From JAXLSZ01 sp046330315 (lineage in GTDB: Bacteria; Actinomycetota; Thermoleophilia; Solirubrobacterales; 70-9), in the NCBI GenBank assembly GCA_046330315.1, contig JAXLSZ010000005.1, positions 434,001 to 498,000 on the forward strand: a stretch of 64,000 nucleotides of DNA, written 5' to 3'. This document shows positions 1 to 8,339 of the stretch, piece by piece. The notes under the pieces were generated by a model that saw only the letters and a list, made by a program, of their open reading frames with translations, made no database searches and had not been told where the DNA came from. The translations under genes and the position numbers were made by a program. Position 1 is the stretch's first letter, and every line of letters starts with the position of its first letter.

Positions 1-93
1 GTCCGCAAGGCGGGCCCGACCCCGCCCGGGCTGCCCAGGCGGCCGGGGATGGCGGCGAAGCGTCCCCGCGGCCGCAGCCGCGCCCCCGACTAA
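1..93 (+). CDS. rsmG: C-terminal end of 16S rRNA methyltransferase RsmG (GidB), partial
   Basis: The reading frame starting at base 1 is open to a TAA at 91-93. It gives a basic, proline-rich tail (VRKAGPTPPGLPRRPGMAAK, then a short Arg-rich end). That tail resembles the usual RsmG C-terminus, where a VRKxxPTPxxxPRRPGxxxKRP pattern closes the protein. RsmG makes m7G527 in 16S rRNA. The gene order rsmG-parA-parB is the standard one near oriC in many bacteria, including mycobacteria, which supports the call. Only about 30 residues are inside the window, so the catalytic part cannot be seen. Confidence 0.72.
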   Translation, partial: VRKAGPTPPGLPRRPGMAAKRPRGRSRAPD

Positions 94-124
94 GCTGCGG
101 ACGATGAGGAGGTCGGCCTGAGCG

Positions 125-883
125 ATGGGAGCGGTCTACGCGGTCGCCAACCAGAAGGGGGGCGTCGGAAAGACGACCACAACGGTCAACATTGGCGCGT
201 GCATCGCCGCCGGCGGCTCCCAGACCCTGATCGTCGACCTCGACCCGCAGTGCAACGCGACGGTCGCGCTCGGCGGCGGCCGCGATGCCGCTCCCTCCTC
301 CTACGACTGCCTGGTCGGGGAGGTCTCGGTCGCCGAGGCCGCGCGGCCGGCCGGGCCGGACAACCTCTGGCTGGTCCCCGCCTCCCGCGACCTCGCCGGC
401 GCCGCCGTCGAGCTGCCGAGGATCGAGGGCTCCGAGAGCAGGCTGCGCGAGCGACTCGGACCGGTGCGCGAACGGTTCGCCTTCACGCTGCTCGACTGCC
501 CGCCCTCGCTGGGGCCGGTCACGGTCAACGCCCTGGCCGCCGCGGACCGGGTGATCGTGCCGGTGCAGGCCGAGTACCTCGCCCTCGAGGGGCTGGTCCA
601 GTTCCTCGACACGCTGGCCCTGATCCGCCGCGAGCTCAACCCGACCCTGGAGCTGTCGGGTCTGTTGATCACCATGCACGATGAACGCACCCGCCTCTCC
701 CGCGACGTCGAGCGGGAGTTGCGGGAGCACTTCCCGCAACTGGTCTTCGACACGGTGATCCCCCGCAGCGTCAGAGTCGCAGAGTCGCCGAGCTACGGCA
801 CGCCGGTGATCGAGCACGCGCCGCGCTCCAGGGGGTCGGTCGCCTACCGGGAGCTCGCGCGGGAGGTCGCCGCGCGTGGCTGA
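125..883 (+). CDS. parA: Chromosome partitioning ATPase ParA (Soj)
   Basis: A 252-residue MinD/ParA-family ATPase that moves or positions ParB-parS complexes on the nucleoid. The deviant Walker A motif KGGVGKTTTT lies at residues 11-20, followed by Walker A' (VDLDPQCN) and Walker B (LLDCPPSLG). Size and start (MGAVYAVANQKGG) match the family. An AGGAGG at 107-112 precedes the ATG by 12 bases, slightly long. TAAGCT at 91-96, overlapping the rsmG stop, could be its -10. The gene overlaps parB by 8 bp, so the two are co-translated. Confidence 0.96.
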   Translation: MGAVYAVANQKGGVGKTTTTVNIGACIAAGGSQTLIVDLDPQCNATVALGGGRDAAPSSYDCLVGEVSVAEAARPAGPDNLWLVPASRDLAGAAVELPRIEGSESRLRERLGPVRERFAFTLLDCPPSLGPVTVNALAAADRVIVPVQAEYLALEGLVQFLDTLALIRRELNPTLELSGLLITMHDERTRLSRDVERELREHFPQLVFDTVIPRSVRVAESPSYGTPVIEHAPRSRGSVAYRELAREVAARG

Positions 884-1733
884 GGCCCGGGGCATGGGCC
901 GCGGCCTGGCGGCGATCCTGCCGGAGCGCAGCCCGGAGGAACCGTCCGAGCTGCGCGAGCTGCCCGTCTCGCTGATCAGGCCCAACCCCAGCCAGCCGCG
1001 GCGCAGCTTCGACCCGGAGACGCTCTCCGGCCTGGTCGCCTCGATCGAGGCGAGCGGGGTGGTGCAGCCCCTGCTGGTCCGCCCGCTGGCCGACGGCAGC
1101 TACGAGCTGATCGCCGGCGAGCGGCGCTGGCGGGCGGCCCGCGAGGCCGGCCTGGAGCGGGTCCCGGCGGTGGTCCGGGACTCCGCCGAGGCCGAGCGCC
1201 TGCAGACGGCGCTGATCGAGAACATGGTCCGCGAGGACCTCAACCCGGTTGAGGAGGCCCGCGCATGCGCCGCCCTAGTCGAGGATTTGGGGCTCTCGCG
1301 GGAGGAGCTCGCGAGGCGGGTCGGGCGAAGCCGCCCCGCGGTCTCCAACCTGATCCGGCTGCTGGAGCTTCCCGACGAAGCGCTCGCGCTGCTGGAGAGC
1401 GGTGCCCTCAGCGAGGGGCACGGAAGAGCCATCCTGAGCGTCCCGGGCAACGACCGCCGGCGCAGCCTGGCCCGGGCCGCCGCCGCCGCCGGCTGGTCGG
1501 TCCGGGAGACCGAGAAGAGGGCCAGGCTGGCTGGCCAGCCAGGAAACGGAGGGCGGGCTCGGCGGTTGAGCGCCGAGGAGGAGGAGGCGCTGCGGGTCGC
1601 GGCCGACCGCCTCGAGTCGGCGATCGGCCAGGAGGTGCGGGTGCGCCGCCGGGCCGGCGAGGTCGCGGTCGAGATCCGCTTCGAGGACCTCGACGAGCTC
1701 GACCGCGTCAGCCGCCGCCTCTCCGGCCGATAG
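876..1733 (+). CDS. parB: Chromosome partitioning protein ParB (Spo0J), parS-binding CTPase
   Basis: A 285-residue ParB/Spo0J protein. Residues 25-115 hold the ParB/Srx-like CTP-binding domain, with ELIAGERRWRAAREAG and LIENMVREDLNPVEEA. A central helix-turn-helix domain follows (LSREELARRVGRSRPAVSNLIRLLELP), then a C-terminal dimerisation region. The GTG start at 876 lies inside parA and has GGGAGG at 861-866, 9 bases upstream. An alternative ATG at 894 would remove six residues. No parS-like TGTTTCACGTGAAACA site was seen in the window. Confidence 0.95.
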   Translation: MAEARGMGRGLAAILPERSPEEPSELRELPVSLIRPNPSQPRRSFDPETLSGLVASIEASGVVQPLLVRPLADGSYELIAGERRWRAAREAGLERVPAVVRDSAEAERLQTALIENMVREDLNPVEEARACAALVEDLGLSREELARRVGRSRPAVSNLIRLLELPDEALALLESGALSEGHGRAILSVPGNDRRRSLARAAAAAGWSVRETEKRARLAGQPGNGGRARRLSAEEEEALRVAADRLESAIGQEVRVRRRAGEVAVEIRFEDLDELDRVSRRLSGR

Positions 1734-1769
1734 GCCGAGCCGGGGGCCACGGGCCGGGCCGCGAGGCCC

Positions 1770-1775
1770 TAGAAT
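1770..1775 (+). promoter_or_regulatory. -10 hexamer of tRNA-Ile
   Basis: TAGAAT preceded by CCC, 13 bases before the mature tRNA 5' end, in an otherwise extremely GC-rich intergenic segment. No convincing -35 element is visible. Confidence 0.55.
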
Positions 1776-1788
1776 CCGGGCCCGTCGC

Positions 1789-1862
<74 letters not shown>

Positions 1863-2009
1863 CTCAGCTGCCTCCGGACCCCCTGCTCGCCCAGCTCCCC
1901 TCGCCGAGCTTCCCGAGGACCTCGGACGGCCGGCGACCCTGTTCGGGAACCCTCCGGCGTCGTGGCCATCCCGCCCGATCGCCGCCGGGGCGGTGCTGCC
2001 GGGCGCACC

Positions 2010-2015
2010 TATAAT
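2010..2015 (+). promoter_or_regulatory. -10 hexamer of the bifunctional nuclease gene
   Basis: A perfect TATAAT, rare in this sequence. It lies 30 bases before the proposed GTG start at 2046 and 39 before the next in-frame ATG at 2055. A transcript from about 2022 would keep the GGGAG at 2034-2038 as ribosome binding site, which argues against the longer frame that opens at 1962. Confidence 0.65.
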
Positions 2016-2045
2016 CGGGTTCCGGTCCCCGTCGGGAGTGTGCTC

Positions 2046-2537
2046 GTGCAGCAGATGCAGATCTACGGAGTCAGCTTCGACATGGTCGGCAAGCAGCCGA
2101 TCGTGCTGCTGAAGACCGTGGACGGCAACAAGTTCCTGCCGATCTGGATCGGCCATCCGGAGGCCGCCGCGATCCTGATGAAGCTGCAGGGCGCCTCGAC
2201 TCCCCGCCCGATGACCCACGACCTGCTCTCCGACCTGCTCGAGCAGCTCGACGCGAAGTGCGAGCGGGTCTCGGTGACCGAGCTTCGCGACAACACCTTC
2301 TTCGCCTCGATCACGATCTCCGTCAACGGCTCCGAGATGGAGATCGACTCGCGCCCCTCCGACGCCCTGGCGCTCGCCGTCCGGGTCTCGGCCCCGATCT
2401 TCGCCGCCGAGGAGGTCATCGAGGAGTCCGCGATCGAGTTCGAGCACGAGGTCGAGGACACCGAGGAGGTGGTCGAGAAGTTCAAGGACTTCCTCGACGA
2501 GGTCTCTCCCGAGGACTTCGCGCAGGGCGAGGAGTAG
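2046..2537 (+). CDS. Bifunctional nuclease family protein (DUF151)
   Basis: About 163 residues of the DUF151 bifunctional nuclease family. Hallmarks are QPIVLLKTVDGNKFLPIWIGHPEAAAI near the N-terminus and ISVNGSEMEIDSRPSDALALAVR in the middle. The tail is acidic (EVEDTEEVVEKFKDFLDEVSPEDFAQ), as is common in actinobacterial members. Family members are reported to cleave RNA and DNA, but the physiological role is poorly defined. GTG 2046 was chosen because GGGAG sits 7 bases upstream; ATG 2055 is the alternative. A long, self-complementary GC segment follows the stop. Confidence 0.88.
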   Translation: MQQMQIYGVSFDMVGKQPIVLLKTVDGNKFLPIWIGHPEAAAILMKLQGASTPRPMTHDLLSDLLEQLDAKCERVSVTELRDNTFFASITISVNGSEMEIDSRPSDALALAVRVSAPIFAAEEVIEESAIEFEHEVEDTEEVVEKFKDFLDEVSPEDFAQGEE

Positions 2538-2545
2538 GCCGCGGC

Positions 2546-2583
2546 GCCCCCGGCCTCGATGCCGCCCGGGAGAGACCGGGGGC
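2546..2583 (+). terminator. Possible hairpin terminator after the nuclease gene
   Basis: GCCCCCGG at 2546-2553 pairs perfectly with CCGGGGGC at 2576-2583 across a 22-base loop. There is no U tract, so it may be only a weak or factor-assisted stop. The next -10 begins six bases later. Confidence 0.35.
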
Positions 2584-2588
2584 CGACC

Positions 2589-2599
2589 TAGGCTAGGTT
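2589..2599 (+). promoter_or_regulatory. Overlapping -10 hexamers TAGGCT/TAGGTT
   Basis: TAGGCT (2589-2594) and TAGGTT (2594-2599) overlap by one base. They end 9 bases before the ATG at 2609, so the transcript would be leaderless or nearly so. Confidence 0.45.
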
Positions 2600-2608
2600 T
2601 TCGCGGGC

Positions 2609-3040
2609 ATGGATCCGTTCCTCTCCATCTGCGCGGGCCTCGGCATCGGCATCGGCCTCGGGGCCCTGGCCGGCTCGCTGGGGCTCACCGGCGGCGCCGG
2701 CACCGCCATGGCGCTGGTCGCGGCGCTCGTCGCCGGGGTCGCGGTGGCCGCGACCGGGGTCGCCGACGACTCGCCCGCAGCCGCCGCGGTGGCGGGCGGC
2801 CTGGGCGCGCTGCTCTCCGCCGCGGTCCTCTCCGGCGTGGTCGCCGGGGCGCGGCGGCGCGGCAAGGAGGGCGCGGGGGCGGTCGGGCTCTTCGTGGCGG
2901 CCGCCGGCGTGCTGGTGGTGGGGCTCTCGATCCTCCTGCCTCCGCTGGCGCTCCTCGCCCTGGCGGCGGTGGTCTGGCTCGCCCTGGCGCGGCGCAGCCG
3001 CGCCGAGCGCAAGCACGAGGGCCTGCGCATCCTCAAGTGA
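2609..3040 (+). CDS. Small hydrophobic membrane protein, function unknown
   Basis: A 143-residue protein made almost entirely of Gly/Ala/Val/Leu-rich hydrophobic stretches. There are about four predicted membrane segments, at roughly residues 5-25, 30-50, 58-85 and 92-128. A short basic loop (GARRRGKEG) lies in the middle and the C-terminus is cytoplasmic-looking (RRSRAERKHEGLRILK). I do not recognise a family. No ribosome binding site is obvious, in line with the -10 hexamer lying directly upstream. It is followed 25 bp later by a phosphatase-superfamily gene and may be co-transcribed with it. Confidence 0.7.
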   Translation: MDPFLSICAGLGIGIGLGALAGSLGLTGGAGTAMALVAALVAGVAVAATGVADDSPAAAAVAGGLGALLSAAVLSGVVAGARRRGKEGAGAVGLFVAAAGVLVVGLSILLPPLALLALAAVVWLALARRSRAERKHEGLRILK

Positions 3041-3065
3041 GACGGCCGGCGGCGCGAGGCGGCTG

Positions 3066-4631
3066 ATGGGCCGGAAGCTCGTGCTGAGCTACGTGGACTC
3101 GCTTCGCAGCGACATGCTGAAGCTGGCCGTCGGCAACGGCCAGGCGCCGACCTTCGCGAAGCTGATCGACCGCGGCACCCTGATCGAGGACTGCGTCTCC
3201 AGCTTCCCGTCGGTGACCCCGGTCGCCTCGGCGGAGATGGTGACGGGAGTGGGCGCCGACCTTCACTTCATCAGCGGCATGAACTGGTACCACCGGCTGG
3301 AGCGCCGCTACGTCGAGTACGGGTCCTCCTTCGAGGCCACCCGCGCCTTCGGGATCTTCCGGGCCCTCTACGACCTCGTCTACAACATGAACCTCGCCCA
3401 CCTCAGCCCGGACGTCGAGACCCTCTTCGAGACCCTCGACGACGCCGGCCTGCGAACTGCCTGCACGCCGTTCCTGATCTACCGCGGCCGCCACCGCCAC
3501 CAGGTCTCGCTCGACGGCCTGCTGCGCCGCGCGGTGGACGCCACCCGCCTCAAGTTCCGCCACCACACCTGGGGGCCGGCCGAGCTGTTCTACGGCGAGC
3601 TCTACAGCAGCCGCCCCGTGCCGTGCAAGCCGACCTCGATACCGGGGACCCGGGACTCCTACTCGGCCTGCTGCGCCGCCGAGCTCGCCGCCTCAGGCCT
3701 CTACGACTTCCTGCTCTTCTCGCTGCCCGACAACGACAACTACTCCCACCGCCATGGCCCCGAGGCGAGCCTCGAGTCGATCTCCAAGGCCGACCACTGC
3801 TTCGAGAAGCTGATCGCGGCGTCGGGGGGCATGGACGGCTTCCTCGCCGACAACGCCCTGATCCTGATGGCGGACCACGCCCACACCGCAGTGCACAGCC
3901 CGCTGCCCCTCGCCGACGCCCTCGCCGAGAGCTGGAGGGTGCTGAAGCCCTCCGAGGACCGCCCCGAGAGCGCCGACCTCGCGGTCAGCCCGACCTCGCG
4001 CGCCGCGCACCTGTACCTGCTCGATCCCTCCGACCACACCGCCTCCCACGACCGGCTGCGGGCCGAGCTGGTGCGGACCGACGGGGTGGACCTGATCTGC
4101 TGGCTGCAGGCCGCCGGGGGCGAGCCGCTGCCCCGCCCCGCGCCGGGGGTCGGGCAGCGGGGCCTGTGGGCCGCGGTGCAGCGCCGGGGGGCGACGCTGC
4201 GGTTCCGCCCGGGCAGCGGGGCCGCGGACCTGCGCGGCGGGCGGTGGGACCTCGACGGCGATCCCGCGGCCCTCGACCTCACCCTCGAGGGCGGGACCGC
4301 CCGCAGCGAGCAGTACCCCGACGCGCTGGCCAGGGTCTGGTCGGCGCTCTGCGCTCCCCACGCGGGTGACGTCGTCCTCTCCGCATCGCTCGGCTACGAG
4401 TGCGTGGACTGGGGGGGATCGGCCCACGTCGGCGGAGGCAGCCACGGCTCGCTTCACCGCGGCGACTCCCTCGGCCCCCTGCTCCTCGTCGGGTGCGGGC
4501 CCGAGAGGCCGGGCGAGGTGGAGCAGTGGGCCCTGCGCGACGTTGCCGGGGTGGTCCGGGACCACTTCGGGGCGGCGCCGGGCGCGGCGGCGGCCCCGGC
4601 GCCGGCCACCGCGCCGGAGGGGGCGGGATGA
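3066..4631 (+). CDS. Alkaline phosphatase superfamily protein (type I phosphodiesterase/nucleotide pyrophosphatase-like)
   Basis: 521 residues of the PF01663-type alkaline phosphatase superfamily. Metal-site candidates are the early Asp in SYVDSLRSD, a Thr nucleophile in FPSVTPVAS, the DNDNYSHRHG cluster and MADHAHT. There is no signal peptide, so the protein is probably cytoplasmic or attached to a membrane partner. Homologues act on phosphodiester, phosphonate or nucleotide substrates; the substrate here cannot be read from sequence. Its ATGA overlap with gtrA and the following membrane glycosyltransferase suggests a joint role in polyprenol-linked or surface glycan chemistry (inference). 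The C-terminus ends in an Ala/Pro-rich tail. Confidence 0.82.
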   Translation: MGRKLVLSYVDSLRSDMLKLAVGNGQAPTFAKLIDRGTLIEDCVSSFPSVTPVASAEMVTGVGADLHFISGMNWYHRLERRYVEYGSSFEATRAFGIFRALYDLVYNMNLAHLSPDVETLFETLDDAGLRTACTPFLIYRGRHRHQVSLDGLLRRAVDATRLKFRHHTWGPAELFYGELYSSRPVPCKPTSIPGTRDSYSACCAAELAASGLYDFLLFSLPDNDNYSHRHGPEASLESISKADHCFEKLIAASGGMDGFLADNALILMADHAHTAVHSPLPLADALAESWRVLKPSEDRPESADLAVSPTSRAAHLYLLDPSDHTASHDRLRAELVRTDGVDLICWLQAAGGEPLPRPAPGVGQRGLWAAVQRRGATLRFRPGSGAADLRGGRWDLDGDPAALDLTLEGGTARSEQYPDALARVWSALCAPHAGDVVLSASLGYECVDWGGSAHVGGGSHGSLHRGDSLGPLLLVGCGPERPGEVEQWALRDVAGVVRDHFGAAPGAAAAPAPATAPEGAG

Positions 4632-5050
4632 GCCCGACCGAGACGGCCAGGAGGATCGGAGCGGGGGCGCTGAAGCCCTCCAACTGGGTCCAGCTCCTGA
4701 AGTTCGGGGCGGTCGGCGCCTCGGGCTACGTCGTCAACCTCGCGGTGTTCTCCCTGCTGGTCGAGGCGCTCGGCGTCCACCACGCGATCGCCGCCGTCGG
4801 GGCCTTCTGCGTCGCGGTCTCGAGCAACTTCTACTGGAACCGGCACTGGACCTTCCGGGCGTCGGGCGGCCACGCCGGCTTCCAGGCGGCGCGCTTCTTC
4901 GCGGTCAGCATCGCCGCGCTGGGGGTGAACCTGGTCGTGCTCGAGCTGCTGATCGGCGCCGGCCTGGCGGAGGTCCCGGCCCAGGCGATCGCCGTGGCCA
5001 CGGCGATGCCGTTCAACTTCGTGGGCAACAAGCTGTGGACCTTCGGCTAG
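4628..5050 (+). CDS. GtrA family membrane protein
   Basis: 140 residues with four transmembrane helices and the GtrA-family layout: LKFGAVGASGYVVNLAVF at the start, SSNFYWNRHWTFR in the middle loop and FNFVGNKLWTFG at the very end. GtrA-like proteins are thought to flip or hold polyprenyl-phosphate-linked sugars. The ATG overlaps the stop of the upstream phosphatase-like gene (ATGA), and the gene end overlaps the next one by 16 bp. The three genes therefore form one translationally coupled unit. Confidence 0.92.
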   Translation: MSPTETARRIGAGALKPSNWVQLLKFGAVGASGYVVNLAVFSLLVEALGVHHAIAAVGAFCVAVSSNFYWNRHWTFRASGGHAGFQAARFFAVSIAALGVNLVVLELLIGAGLAEVPAQAIAVATAMPFNFVGNKLWTFG

Positions 5051-6672
5051 CCGCGGCACTGGCGGCGATCGCCCTGCTGGCGCTGCCCGCCGCCGCCGCC
5101 GCGGACGGCCCGGACGCCTCTGGCCGGATCACCTACGAGCAGGCGGTCCGGATCGCCGACCGCGAGCCGAAGGTCGTCGCCGAGCGCGCCGAGCACCCCG
5201 ACCTGAGCTCCAGCGCCAGCATCGTGGACGGCAACTGGGAGGTCGGCTACTTCAGCGACGGCGAGGAGGTGGCGCTGGTCCTGGTGGACCCGGTGAGCGG
5301 CCTCGTCAAGGAGTCCTGGACCGGCTACCAGGTCGCCTGGAAGATGGCTCGCGGCTACTCCGGGGCCTTCGGGCACAGGCTCAACGCCCCCTATGTCTTC
5401 ATACCCCTCTGCGCCCTCTTCCTGGTCGGGCTGGTGGACTGGCGCCGGCCTCTGCGCATAGCCAACCTCGACCTGGTCGTGCTGCTGGGCTTCACGGTCT
5501 CCCATTTCTTCTTCAACCGGGCCGAGATCGGCGTCTCGGTGCCGCTCGCCTACCCGCCGCTGCTCTACCTGCTCGCCCGCATGCTCTGGATCGGCTTCCG
5601 GGGGTACGGCCGAGGCATCGCCCCGGTCTGGCCGGCGAGCTGGCTGGTGATCGGCGCCCTCTTCCTGCTCGGCTTCCGGGTCGGGCTCAACCTCGCCGAC
5701 TCCGGCGTCATCGACGTCGGCTACGCGGGCGTGGTGGGCGCCGACCGGGTCGCCGACGGCAAGTCGCTCTACGGCGACTTCCCGGCCGACGTCTCCCAGG
5801 GCGACACCTACGGGCCGGTCAACTACTACGCCTACGTCCCGTTCGAGCAGGCCTTCCCCTGGAGCGGCGAGTGGGACGACCTCCCCGCCGGGCACGCCGC
5901 CGCGGTCTTCTTCGACCTCGCCGCGGTCGCGCTGATCGCCCTGCTCGGCTACCGGATGAGGAGGGGCCCCCCGGGAGTGATGCTGGGCGCCACCCTGGCC
6001 TTCGCCTGGGCGGCCTACCCCTACACCGCCTACGTCCTGGAGTCGAACTCCAACGACTCGCTGGTCGCCGTGCTGCTGATCGCGACGCTCCTGCTCGCGG
6101 CCCGTCCCGCCGCCCGCGGGGCCACCCTGGCGCTCGCCACCTTCACCAAGTTCGCCCCTCTTCTCCTCGCCCCGATGCTCGCCACCCTGGGCGACCGGGA
6201 CGGCCGCCGGCGAGTCCGCTCGGCGGGCCTCTTCGCCGCCGGCTTCCTCGCCGTCTCGGCCCTGGTCATGGCGCAGACGGCTATCGACCCCGGCCTTCAC
6301 ACCTTCTACGAGCGCACGATCGCCTACCAGGCCGGCCGCGACAGCCCCTTCAGCATCTGGGGGCAGGTCGGGCTGGAGCCGCTCCGGGTGGCGATCCTCG
6401 TCCTCGCCGGGGCGCTCTCCGTGCTGTTCGCTTTCGTCCCCCGCCGCAAGAGCCTGCTCCAGGTCTCGGCGCTGGGCGCGGCCCTCCTGATCGCGCTCCA
6501 GCTCGCCGCCCAGCACTGGTTCTACCTCTACATCGTCTGGTTCCTGCCCCTGGTGCTGGTGGCGATCGCCGGCCGCGAGGGAAGCGGGGGGCCGGGGAGC
6601 GGGCCCGATCAGGCGGGTGAGAGCACCGCGAGGCCGTGCTCGGCCGCCCCCTCGGCGAGCCTGGCGTCGTAG
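5035..6672 (+). CDS. Polytopic membrane glycosyltransferase (GT87/DUF2029-like)
   Basis: About 545 residues starting at GTG 5035 inside gtrA. The N-terminus (DLRLAAALAAIALLALPAAA, then ADG) looks like a signal peptide. A periplasmic domain of about 90 residues follows, with a PepSY-like feel (ITYEQAVRIADREPKV). After it come at least ten membrane helices that resemble GT-C glycosyltransferases of the mannosyltransferase type, including LLAPMLATLGDRDGRRR and a tryptophan-rich C-terminal helix. Such enzymes transfer sugars from polyprenyl-phosphate donors outside the membrane. The neighbouring gtrA fits a donor-flipping partner. The start codon is inferred from the signal peptide; ribosome binding sequence is weak. 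Confidence 0.72.
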   Translation: MDLRLAAALAAIALLALPAAAAADGPDASGRITYEQAVRIADREPKVVAERAEHPDLSSSASIVDGNWEVGYFSDGEEVALVLVDPVSGLVKESWTGYQVAWKMARGYSGAFGHRLNAPYVFIPLCALFLVGLVDWRRPLRIANLDLVVLLGFTVSHFFFNRAEIGVSVPLAYPPLLYLLARMLWIGFRGYGRGIAPVWPASWLVIGALFLLGFRVGLNLADSGVIDVGYAGVVGADRVADGKSLYGDFPADVSQGDTYGPVNYYAYVPFEQAFPWSGEWDDLPAGHAAAVFFDLAAVALIALLGYRMRRGPPGVMLGATLAFAWAAYPYTAYVLESNSNDSLVAVLLIATLLLAARPAARGATLALATFTKFAPLLLAPMLATLGDRDGRRRVRSAGLFAAGFLAVSALVMAQTAIDPGLHTFYERTIAYQAGRDSPFSIWGQVGLEPLRVAILVLAGALSVLFAFVPRRKSLLQVSALGAALLIALQLAAQHWFYLYIVWFLPLVLVAIAGREGSGGPGSGPDQAGESTARPCSAAPSASLAS

Positions 6673-6761
6673 GCGATCACTGCTGATCCGGAAGCCGAAC
6701 TCCCCGCCGATTACCCCGACGCCGCTGACTCAGCCAACCGAGCGGCCTGAGCCGGGTCCAC

Positions 6762-7544
6762 TCAACGGATGTTGGCCGGGACCAGCACCTGCTCGATCGA
6801 CTCGGCCAGACCATCCGGCCGCACGCCGATCACGACCCCCATCACCCAGACGTCCTCCTCGGCCGTCTCGAAGCGGACCGGCATCTGGGTGATCAGCGAC
6901 TCCAGGGCCTGCTCCGCCCGCACCCCGATCACCCCGGCCCGCGAGCCGGTCATCCCGACGTCGCTGATGTGGGCGGTGCCGCCGGGCAGGACCCGGGCGT
7001 CGGCGGTGGGGACGTGGGTGTGGGTCCCCAGCACGGCGGCCACCCGGCCGTCGAGGTGCCAGCCCATCGCCACCTTCTCGCTGGTCACCTCGGCGTGGAA
7101 GTCGACGAGGGCGACCTCGGCGCGATCGCCGATCCGCTCGAGCAGCGAGTCGGCCTCGTGGAACGGCGAGCGCGCCACCCGCAGGCCGACGGCGCCGCTG
7201 AGGTTGATCACCGCGACCGTGCGGCCGCCGGCCTCGAGGATGGTGTGCCCGCGTCCCGGGTTTCCGTGCGGGTAGTTGGCCGGCCGGATCACCCGGTCGG
7301 TGCTGTCGAGGTAGCCGTAGACATCGCGGTGGCGGTAGACGTGGTTGCCGGTGGTGATCACGTCGGCCCCGGCGTCGAAGATCTCTCCCGCGGTGCGCTC
7401 GGTGATGCCCAGGCCCCCGGCCGAGTTCTCGCCGTTGACGATCACCAGGTCGGGGGAGTGGCGCTCGCGCAGCGCCGGCATCGCCGCGGCCAGCCCCCGC
7501 CTGCCCGACCCGCCGACTACGTCGCCGATGAAGAGGATCCTCAT
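6762..7544 (-). CDS. YmdB-type metallophosphoesterase (TIGR00282 family)
   Basis: 260 residues with the full set of dinuclear metal motifs: GDVVGGSGRRGL, NGENSAGG, TTGNHVYRH, DFHAEVTSEK and GTHTHVPTAD. The family, whose prototype is Bacillus subtilis YmdB, hydrolyses 2',3'-cyclic nucleotides. In most genomes it sits next to rny; here it stands alone. It is transcribed divergently from an ABC transporter operon, with only 57 bp between the start codons. A TAGGGT hexamer lies 7 bases before its ATG. Its 3' side faces the glycosyltransferase gene across about 89 bp in which I see nothing clear. Confidence 0.93.
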   Translation of the reverse strand: MRILFIGDVVGGSGRRGLAAAMPALRERHSPDLVIVNGENSAGGLGITERTAGEIFDAGADVITTGNHVYRHRDVYGYLDSTDRVIRPANYPHGNPGRGHTILEAGGRTVAVINLSGAVGLRVARSPFHEADSLLERIGDRAEVALVDFHAEVTSEKVAMGWHLDGRVAAVLGTHTHVPTADARVLPGGTAHISDVGMTGSRAGVIGVRAEQALESLITQMPVRFETAEEDVWVMGVVIGVRPDGLAESIEQVLVPANIR

Positions 7545-7551
7545 CGCCGTG

Positions 7552-7557
7552 ACCCTA
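7552..7557 (-). promoter_or_regulatory. -10 hexamer (TAGGGT) of the YmdB-type gene
   Basis: TAGGGT on the minus strand, ending 7 bases before the ATG at 7544. Transcription would start at or just before the start codon. Confidence 0.5.
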
Positions 7558-7586
7558 GATCACCACGGCCGGTTCCGGCGAACGAC

Positions 7587-7592
7587 TAGCGT
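7587..7592 (+). promoter_or_regulatory. -10 hexamer (TAGCGT) of the ABC exporter operon
   Basis: TAGCGT ends 9 bases before the ATG at 7602, opposite and 30 bp away from the divergent hexamer. It implies an almost leaderless message. Confidence 0.5.
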
Positions 7593-7601
7593 TGCGGGCC
7601 G

Positions 7602-8339
7602 ATGAGCGCTCCGGAAACGCAGGAGCCGGCGGCGGCGCCGGCGCTGGAGGCGCGGGGACTGGTCAAGCGCTACGGCGGCCAGACGGCGCTGGGCGGCGTG
7701 GACCTGACCGCGGCGCCGGGGGAGATCGTGGCCGTGATCGGCCCCAACGGGGCCGGGAAGACGACGATGCTCTCGATCATCGCCGGGATCGTCAGGCCCG
7801 ACTCCGGCGAGGTCCGGCTCGGCGCGGGCGAGGTCGGCTGGGTTCCCCAGCACGCGGCGCTCTACCGCCGGCTCACAGTGGAGGAGAACCTGCGGCTCTT
7901 CGCCCGCCTCGAGGGCCATCCCGACCCCGAGGCGAGCGTGCTCGAGATGCTCGATCTGACCGGGCTCGCCGAGCGCCGCGGGGAGCTGATCGCCCGCCTC
8001 TCGGGTGGCAACCAGCAGCGGGTCAACATCGCGATCGGCCTGCTCTCCCGCCCCGCCGTGCTGCTGCTCGACGAGCCCAGCGTCGGGCTGGACCCGCGCC
8101 AGCGGGCGCGGCTGTGGCAGTTCGTCGGCGGCCTCGCCGGAGGCGGGACGACGGTCGTCTTCTCGACCCACAACATCGCCGAGGCCGAGCGCTACGCGGG
8201 CCGCCTGCTGGTGCTCGCCGACGGCGAGGAGATGTTCGACGGCTCCCCGGCCGAGCTGCGCGAGGCGGTGGTGGACCATGCCACCGACGTCGACTTCGAG
8301 TCGGCCTTCGTCACCTTTCTCGCCCAGCGGGGGCACTGA
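7602..8339 (+). CDS. ABC transporter ATP-binding protein
   Basis: 245 residues of an ABC-2-type exporter ATPase. Walker A is GPNGAGKTT near residue 47; the signature is RLSGGNQQR (the canonical LSGGQ appears as LSGGN); Walker B is VLLLDEPSVGLD; the switch histidine is in FSTHNIAEAE. The Q-loop (WVPQHAAL) is present. It forms a two-gene operon with the permease, stop and start codons sharing one base (TGATG). The substrate is unknown. CcmA/NatA-like ATPases of this size usually work as homodimers with a single permease gene. Confidence 0.93.
   Translation: MSAPETQEPAAAPALEARGLVKRYGGQTALGGVDLTAAPGEIVAVIGPNGAGKTTMLSIIAGIVRPDSGEVRLGAGEVGWVPQHAALYRRLTVEENLRLFARLEGHPDPEASVLEMLDLTGLAERRGELIARLSGGNQQRVNIAIGLLSRPAVLLLDEPSVGLDPRQRARLWQFVGGLAGGGTTVVFSTHNIAEAERYAGRLLVLADGEEMFDGSPAELREAVVDHATDVDFESAFVTFLAQRGH

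Noticed and set aside
1962..2045. Longer N-terminus for the bifunctional nuclease
   Set aside because: It would lie upstream of and across the TATAAT at 2010-2015, and it does not resemble the family start.
4366..5034. N-terminal extension of the GT87-like protein
   Set aside because: It is a shifted reading of the phosphatase-like and gtrA genes. The signal-peptide-like sequence begins at GTG 5035.
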